DNA of 5,426 bases, from NCBI GenBank assembly GCA_943331195.2, contig CALQKQ020000269.1:1-5426 (forward strand). The letters run 5' to 3'. Origin of the DNA: Akkermansia muciniphila. GTDB taxonomy: Bacteria > Verrucomicrobiota > Verrucomicrobiia > Verrucomicrobiales > V1-33. The translations under genes and the position numbers were made by a program. Numbering within the stretch: the stretch's first letter is position 1; each line of letters begins with the position of its first letter. The notes under the pieces were generated by a model. That model searched no databases. It was not told the origin of the DNA and saw only the letters and a list, made by a program, of their open reading frames with translations. Below are positions 1 through 3,872 of the stretch, piece by piece.

Positions 1-119
1 AGGAAGTCGATGGTGGTCTGGGTACCGCGTTTGGCGGCGCTAGCTTGGACGATGTTGTCCGGCGTGATGTAGCCGGCGTCCTGCAAGAGGATGAGCAAGT
101 GGTCTTCGTTGGAATACAC
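1..119 (-). CDS. Type IV pilus / type II secretion assembly ATPase, N-terminus only (PilB/GspE-like), partial
   Basis: Only the first 39 codons lie in the window; the gene runs off the left edge. It starts with GTG at 119-117. This is the only ATG, GTG or TTG in frame after the upstream stop at 224-222, and an AAGGAGA ribosome binding site lies 7 nt before it. The peptide begins VYSNEDHLLILLQDAGYITP (initiator read as Met in the cell) and continues DNIVQAS. This matches the start of the small helical N-terminal domain of PilB/GspE ATPases, where a short 'level/dead-end' helix is followed by 'G-hydrophobic-T-x-(D/E)-x-hydrophobic' and an Ala-rich helix. The family powers pilus extension or type II secretion from the cytoplasmic face of the inner membrane. 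The Walker A and B regions lie outside the window, so the ATPase identity is inferred from the N-terminus alone. A regulator sharing this N-terminal domain is a possible alternative. Confidence 0.6.
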   Translation of the reverse strand, partial: MYSNEDHLLILLQDAGYITPDNIVQASAAKRGTQTTIDF

Positions 120-126
120 GGTAAAT

Positions 127-133
127 TCTCCTT
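127..133 (-). promoter_or_regulatory. Strong Shine-Dalgarno site for the PilB/GspE-like gene
   Basis: The minus strand reads AAGGAGA, with 7 nt before the GTG at 119. It is the only canonical ribosome binding site in front of any gene in this window and it fixes the non-ATG start. Confidence 0.8.
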
Positions 134-147
134 CGGGATGGGTGTTT

Positions 148-167
148 GCCTGATGCTGGCATCGGGC
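148..167. promoter_or_regulatory. 20-bp dyad symmetry in the leader of the PilB/GspE-like gene
   Basis: Left arm GCCTGATGC (148-156), 2-nt spacer, right arm GCATCGGGC (159-167): 8 of 9 positions are complementary. It lies 28 nt upstream of the GTG start, between the ribosome binding site and an AT-rich patch at 181-196 that could hold a promoter. The position suits an operator or a 5'-leader hairpin. There is no following U-run, so it is not an intrinsic terminator. Function is inferred from symmetry and position only. Confidence 0.4.
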
Positions 168-243
168 GCAAGTCTGGATTGTCTTATTTTTGAATGTGGC
201 GGTATTTCGGCTGCTGGCGAGTTAAACTGGCGTGAAAAGGGGC

Positions 244-903
244 TTATTTTGCGCGGTATTCGACGACGTGAGAGGAGGGCCAGCGGACTTTGGGGGCGAG
301 GGCGTAGGCATCGTCTGGGGAGCGGAAGCCGACGGGGCAGAGAACGACGGCTCTGAAGCCGGAGTTGAGGAGGCCGAGTTCCTGGTTGAGGGGGTCAGGG
401 AGGAAGCCCTCCATGGGGCAGGCATCGACGTTGAGGAGGGCGGCGGCGAGCATGAATTGGCCGAGGGCGATGTAGGCCTGGCGGGTGGCCCATTCGGGGA
501 GGTCGGTGGCGAGGGAGCCGACGTTGAGGAGGCAGCCGGCCATGAGGTCGCGGAAGCCCTGGAGGGCATCGGGGGTGGTGCCGCGGAGGGAGGCGGTGTG
601 GGCGATGTATTGGTCGATGTAGGCGGCGTCCATGTCTTGCTTGGCGCAGAAGACGACGAGGTGGGAGCAGTCGACGACTTGGCGCTGATTCCAGCAGTGG
701 GGGAGGAGGCGGGCCTTGAGGTCGGGGTCGGTGACGACGATGAATTTCCAGGGTTGGAGGCCGAAAGAGGAAGGAGTGAGAACAAGGGAGGCCTCGAGGG
801 CGTCCCAGGTTTCTGAGGGGATGGAGCGCGAGGGGTCGAAGGCCTTGGTGGCGTAGCGCCATTGGAGAGCTTGGAGGATGGAAGCCTGGGGGACCGAGTG
901 CAT
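244..903 (-). CDS. NfsB-like FMN-dependent nitroreductase / NAD(P)H oxidoreductase
   Basis: A full-length 219-residue protein of the nitroreductase family, about the size of E. coli NfsB (217 residues). The family uses FMN and NAD(P)H in a homodimer in the cytosol to reduce nitroaromatics, quinones or related electron acceptors; the physiological substrate here is unknown. Family landmarks are in order: RYATKAFDP (residues 16-24, where the Arg and Lys bind the FMN phosphate), PSSFGLQPWKFIVV (44-57), the SHLVVFCAK strand (80-88), EWATRQAYIALG (137-148), CPMEGF (162-167, FMN contact) and PKVRWP (204-209, where K205 and R207 match the NfsB phosphate-binding pair). The ATG at 903 is the first start after an in-frame stop at 918-916, but no Shine-Dalgarno site precedes it. 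It lies 84 nt after the aminotransferase and could be co-transcribed with it or have its own promoter. Confidence 0.92.
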   Translation of the reverse strand: MHSVPQASILQALQWRYATKAFDPSRSIPSETWDALEASLVLTPSSFGLQPWKFIVVTDPDLKARLLPHCWNQRQVVDCSHLVVFCAKQDMDAAYIDQYIAHTASLRGTTPDALQGFRDLMAGCLLNVGSLATDLPEWATRQAYIALGQFMLAAALLNVDACPMEGFLPDPLNQELGLLNSGFRAVVLCPVGFRSPDDAYALAPKVRWPSSHVVEYRAK

Positions 904-987
904 AGCGGCGGGTGCCTAAGCGGGTTGCTGACCGTGCGCAACTGACAGTGAAGTAGAATTCACATTTTGCGAGGGTGGGGTGGCGAA
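904..987 (-). promoter_or_regulatory. Intergenic region with small inverted repeat upstream of the nitroreductase gene
   Basis: This 84-nt gap is locally AT-richer (about 940-970) than the flanking genes. A perfect 5-bp inverted repeat, GTGAA / TTCAC, occupies 948-952 and 959-963 with a 6-nt spacer. On the minus strand a TTGCGC hexamer lies 17 nt upstream of TAGGCA, a poor match to sigma-70 boxes. No U-tract follows the repeat on the minus strand, so a terminator for the aminotransferase is not supported. The region may hold a promoter or operator for the nitroreductase, but this is weak. Confidence 0.25.
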
Positions 988-1830
988 TTAGGGATCGGGG
1001 AGTCGATCGAGGAGATCGCGGAGGGCGGCGTCGAGTTGGGCGGTGAGGGGGCAGGGAGCGGTGAGGGGGCGGTGGTTGCAGGAGGCGACGGGGAGGATGC
1101 CGTGGACGGAGTTGGTGAGGAAGAGGGCGTCGGCGGCGGCGAGGTCGGCGGGGGAGAGGGCTTTTTCGAGGCAGGGGACGCCGAGTTGGGGGCAGAGGTC
1201 GAGGACGAGGCTGCGGGTGATGCCGGGGAGGCAGCCGGAGCTGAGGGAGGGGGTGAGGAGCTGGTTGCGGTGGACGAGGAAGAGGTTGTTGAGGGCGCCT
1301 TCGCAGAGGTCGCCGGCGGTATTGAGGAGGAGGGCTTCGGTGGCACCGCGGGAGGTGGCCCAGTCGAGGGCGAGGGGGTGGTCGGCGTAGGAGGTGGATT
1401 TGAGGCCGGAGAGGGGGCTGAATTCGTTTTGGCGATAGGGGGCGGTGAGGAGGTGGGCGGGGCCGGGCTTGGGGGGGCTGGGGAGGAGTCGGATGAGGAG
1501 GTGGCCGGGGTCGGGGGCGAGGGAGAGGCCGGGGGATTGGGCAGCGGCGAGGGTGAGGCGGAGGCGGTGGGGGGAGGAGGGGGCGAGGGCGCAGAGGGCG
1601 GCGATGGCGTGGCGGAGGTCGGGCTCGCTGGGGGGGAGGAGGTGGAGGCGGGCGGCGGCGGCGTGGAAGCGGGCGAGGTGGCGGGTGAGGGCGAGGGCTT
1701 GGCCGCGATGGACGGCGAGGGTTTCGAAGATGCCGCGGCCCCAGAGCCAGCCTTGGGAGGTGGCGGGGACGAGGGCGGCGGCTTCATCGATGAGTTGTCC
1801 GTTCCACCAGACGGGCAGGGGGGCGCTCAT
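988..1830 (-). CDS. Class IV PLP-dependent aminotransferase / aminodeoxychorismate lyase-like enzyme
   Basis: A 280-residue fold-type IV PLP enzyme, normal length for the family. Visible landmarks are GRGIFETLAV (31-40), the Schiff-base lysine K144 in GLKSTSYADHPLAL (142-155), EALLLN-x4-LCEGALNNLFLV (165-186, with E177 as the cofactor-pyridine glutamate), the PLP phosphate loop GCLPGITR (199-206) and FLTNSVHGILPV (237-248). The family covers branched-chain and D-amino acid aminotransferases and 4-amino-4-deoxychorismate lyase (PabC, which makes p-aminobenzoate for folate). The short length, the 'G-x-FET' start and the K-S/T-T-S-Y motif make a PabC-like enzyme most plausible, but substrate cannot be read from the sequence. 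Its ATG overlaps the phosphatase stop as ATGA (1830-1827) with no Shine-Dalgarno site, so translation probably depends on ribosomes finishing the upstream gene. It is predicted cytosolic, with no signal peptide. Confidence 0.88.
   Translation of the reverse strand: MSAPLPVWWNGQLIDEAAALVPATSQGWLWGRGIFETLAVHRGQALALTRHLARFHAAAARLHLLPPSEPDLRHAIAALCALAPSSPHRLRLTLAAAQSPGLSLAPDPGHLLIRLLPSPPKPGPAHLLTAPYRQNEFSPLSGLKSTSYADHPLALDWATSRGATEALLLNTAGDLCEGALNNLFLVHRNQLLTPSLSSGCLPGITRSLVLDLCPQLGVPCLEKALSPADLAAADALFLTNSVHGILPVASCNHRPLTAPCPLTAQLDAALRDLLDRLPDP
1455..1483 (+). other. G-quadruplex-type motif inside the aminotransferase gene
   Basis: G-runs at 1455-1457, 1459-1462, 1465-1467, 1471-1477 and 1480-1483 have loops of 1, 2, 3 and 2 nt on the plus (template) strand. 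They are opposite codons 116-126, which encode a Pro-rich stretch (LPSPPKPGPAH) ahead of the lysine-bearing domain. Folding is inferred from the pattern only. Confidence 0.5.
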
Positions 1831-3824
1831 GGAGCGTCAGGTTTGGGCTCGAGGTAGAGGGCGGGATGGAGGGTGAAGTCGCTGCTGTTGAGGTCGTCGT
1901 TGTAGCCTTCGATGGCGAGGACGTTGGGGCCTGCTTTGAGGAGGTTTTGGGGGATGGGGAGGGAGAAGAGTTGGAATTGGCCTTTGGCTTCGTGGGAGCT
2001 GACGCCGCGGATGGAGTCGAGGGAGCCGCTTTCGGCGTTGACGCGGAGGACTTCCTTTCCGTTGAGGTAGGCGATGAAGCCGTCGTCGTAGGAGATATTG
2101 AGGCGGAGGCGGAGGGGGGAGGTGACGTTGCTGAGGTCGAAGGAGTGGCGGATGCAGAGGTAGCGGAAGTGGCCGCGCATTTCGGGGAGGAGGGTGGCGT
2201 CGTCGTTGTCGTCGTAGCCGAAGCCTGCGGGACCGGTGAGCCAGCCGGTGGGGGTGAAGGCAGGGGACTGCCAGTCTGGGGGAGGGGTGGCACCGAGGAG
2301 GTAGTGCCAGGTGCTGCTGGGGGGGATGAGGGCGATGGCGTCCTTGGCGAGGGCGGGTTGAGGGTCTTTGGCGGGGTCCTTGGGGAGCATGGGGACGGAG
2401 CGGGGGCCGGTGAAGGGGGGTGGTTGCCAGGGGGCGGCGAGGCGCTGGGGGGTGACGTGGCCTTCTTTGCGGATTTGGAAGGTGTCGCGGATTTCGCCCT
2501 GGGAGTTGAGCATGAAGGCGGTGAGGGCATTGCCTTTGAAGTCGAGGAGGACGGAGCCGAACTCGAGGAGGGAGGCGCGCATGACGGGGCTGGGGCGGGG
2601 TTCGCGGGAGAGGGTGGTGCCGCCGTGGCCGGTGACGACTTGGACGGTGCCTTGGTGGGGGACGAGGCCTTGGCTTTTGCGGTAGGGGCCTTGGGAGGCG
2701 GGGTTGCCGTCTTTGTCGTCGAGGATGACATTTTCGGCGACGGTGGGGGTGGCGTAGGCACCGTCCATGAGCATGGAGCGCTCATAGATGTGGGAGTGGC
2801 CGCAGAGGACGAGGTCGACGCCGCCGGACTCGAGGATGGGCATGATCATGGAGCGCATTTCCACGAGTTGGAGTTCTTTGTCGCTGTCGTGGGAGCCTTT
2901 GGTGTAGGGAGGGTGGTGCCAGAAGGCGACGAGGAAGTCGGCTTTGGTTTTGTCGAGGTCGGCTTTGAGCCATTGGGCCATGGCGCCGGCGGGGTCGCGG
3001 GCGAGGTCGTGGGAGTTGAGGCAGATGAAGTGGATTTTGCCGAAGTCGAAGGAGTAGTAGGCTTCGGTGCCGCTGGCGAGGCCGCCGGACTGGGCTTGGG
3101 TGGGGCAGATGTAGGCGTCGTAGTAGGGGCCGAGGCCGGTGGCGCCGCTGGAGTGGGTGCCTTCGTGATTGCCCATGGAGGGCCAGCAGACGGTGTTGCG
3201 GAGGGTAGCGGCGTAGGATTCGAAGAAGTAGCCTTGGAATTCGGAGTCGAGGCCGGAGCCGTAGGCCATGTCGCCGACGTGGAGGTAGCCGTCGAGGGTG
3301 CGGTTTTCTTGGCGGAGCCAATCGCGCATGGCGGTGTGGACGGCGAGTTGGGCGCGGTTGCCGGTGCCGCTGTCGCCGACGACCCAGAAGAGGGCGTCGC
3401 GCGGGGAGCCTGGTGCAGGGAGGGTGCGGAAGGAGCAGTGATCGGCGGGGCCGCTGAGGTCGTGGCCGTCGAGGGAGATGGCGTAGTGGTAAAGGGTGTC
3501 TGGGGCGAGGCCGGTGAGGTCGGCTTCGAATTGTCTGGTGCCTGAGGGAGCGGCGGAGAGGGCGAGTTCGGTGGACTGGGGGGGGAGGTCGCGGGGGGAT
3601 TTAAGGGTGAGGATGCTGGAGGCGGGGAGGGTGTGGTCGAGGGCGTTGGGGGTGGAGCCGAAGCGGAGGCCTGGGGTGCCGGGGGCTTGGGAGCGCCAGA
3701 CGATTTTGACGCCTTGGGGGGTGGCGCATTGGAGGTAGGGGCCGCGGCTGAGGGGGGCCGGGGGGGCGGCGAAGGCCGAGGGCAGGGCGGCGGCGAGGAA
3801 GAGCAGGGGGAGGAGGCAGCGCAT
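1827..3824 (-). CDS. Secreted purple acid phosphatase-like metallophosphoesterase with C-terminal beta-sandwich domain
   Basis: A 665-residue exported enzyme. A signal peptide spans residues 1-19, with likely cleavage after AFA. A fibronectin-like purple acid phosphatase N-domain follows (about 26-135), then the metallophosphoesterase domain (about 143-450). All seven dimetal ligands of purple acid phosphatases are present: D151 (GDSG), D185 and Y188 (GDMAYG), N219 (GNHE), H303 (FWHHPPY), and H343 and H345 (GHSHIYER). H220 and probably H312 fit the catalytic histidines. The Tyr supports a true purple-type Fe(III)/M(II) centre over generic phosphodiesterases. A Pro/Lys-rich linker (about 456-500) leads to a beta-sandwich domain (about 505-660) containing FGYDDNDDAT, YLNGKEVLRVN, GPNVLAIEG and SSDFTL, a module common on Planctomycetes/Verrucomicrobia secreted proteins. 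Likely role: phosphate release from organic phosphoesters outside the inner membrane. ATG 3824 is the first start after the upstream gene's stop, which lies in the same frame; there is no Shine-Dalgarno site. Confidence 0.93.
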   Translation of the reverse strand: MRCLLPLLFLAAALPSAFAAPPAPLSRGPYLQCATPQGVKIVWRSQAPGTPGLRFGSTPNALDHTLPASSILTLKSPRDLPPQSTELALSAAPSGTRQFEADLTGLAPDTLYHYAISLDGHDLSGPADHCSFRTLPAPGSPRDALFWVVGDSGTGNRAQLAVHTAMRDWLRQENRTLDGYLHVGDMAYGSGLDSEFQGYFFESYAATLRNTVCWPSMGNHEGTHSSGATGLGPYYDAYICPTQAQSGGLASGTEAYYSFDFGKIHFICLNSHDLARDPAGAMAQWLKADLDKTKADFLVAFWHHPPYTKGSHDSDKELQLVEMRSMIMPILESGGVDLVLCGHSHIYERSMLMDGAYATPTVAENVILDDKDGNPASQGPYRKSQGLVPHQGTVQVVTGHGGTTLSREPRPSPVMRASLLEFGSVLLDFKGNALTAFMLNSQGEIRDTFQIRKEGHVTPQRLAAPWQPPPFTGPRSVPMLPKDPAKDPQPALAKDAIALIPPSSTWHYLLGATPPPDWQSPAFTPTGWLTGPAGFGYDDNDDATLLPEMRGHFRYLCIRHSFDLSNVTSPLRLRLNISYDDGFIAYLNGKEVLRVNAESGSLDSIRGVSSHEAKGQFQLFSLPIPQNLLKAGPNVLAIEGYNDDLNSSDFTLHPALYLEPKPDAP

Positions 3825-3872
3825 AGTGGTGGGGGGAGGAAGTGGGGGTGAGGGCCCCCTGGGGGGAAGTCC
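3825..3872. other. 48-nt intergenic gap filled by a G-quadruplex-type tract
   Basis: The gap between the AsmA-like and phosphatase genes reads on the plus (template) strand as four G-runs: 3831-3836, 3844-3848, 3852-3854 and 3861-3866, with loops of 7, 3 and 6 nt. This fits the usual G3+N1-7 pattern. The mRNA is correspondingly C-rich. No ribosome binding site, promoter or convincing terminator is seen. The C5/G6 complementarity at 3855-3866 has too small a loop for a good hairpin. Confidence 0.55.

Larger units (their letters stand above)
120..243 (-). promoter_or_regulatory. Intergenic region, probable promoter zone for the PilB/GspE-like gene
   Basis: This 124-nt gap follows the nitroreductase stop. 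It is visibly richer in A and T than the coding DNA, especially at 181-196, where the minus strand reads ATTCAAAAATAAGAC. It also holds a hexamer direct repeat, CTGGCG at 214-219 and 227-232. I could not find a convincing -35/-10 pair at normal spacing, nor a GG-N10-GC sigma-54 element. No terminator hairpin with a T-run follows the nitroreductase stop. A promoter is inferred from the AT-richness and the strong ribosome binding site. Confidence 0.35.

Noticed and set aside
45..356. Plus-strand open frame of 103 codons across the left intergenic region
   Set aside because: It covers the antisense of two minus-strand genes with well-supported starts and stops, shows no family resemblance, and has no ribosome binding site.
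948..967. Inverted repeat followed by TTTT on the plus strand as a terminator
   Set aside because: The stem is only 5 bp and AT-rich, and no plus-strand gene exists to terminate.
967..1857. Plus-strand open frame of 296 codons opposite the aminotransferase gene
   Set aside because: Gly/Glu repeats are produced by reading C-ending codons backwards. The minus-strand frame carries the PLP lysine and the other family motifs.
1784..2785. Minus-strand Pro/Ser/Thr-rich open frame of 333 codons
   Set aside because: It is a frame-shifted shadow of the phosphatase gene, low in complexity and with no start context.
1866..3545. Plus-strand open frame of 559 codons opposite the phosphatase gene
   Set aside because: Its translation is a low-complexity Gly/Glu/Val/Ala chain with no recognisable motif. 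It is the antisense shadow of a C3-biased gene whose minus-strand product has a full set of catalytic motifs.
3852..3866. Possible intrinsic terminator (C5/G6 complementarity) between the AsmA-like and phosphatase genes
   Set aside because: The stem would be about 4 bp with a 3-nt loop, and no T-run follows on the minus strand.
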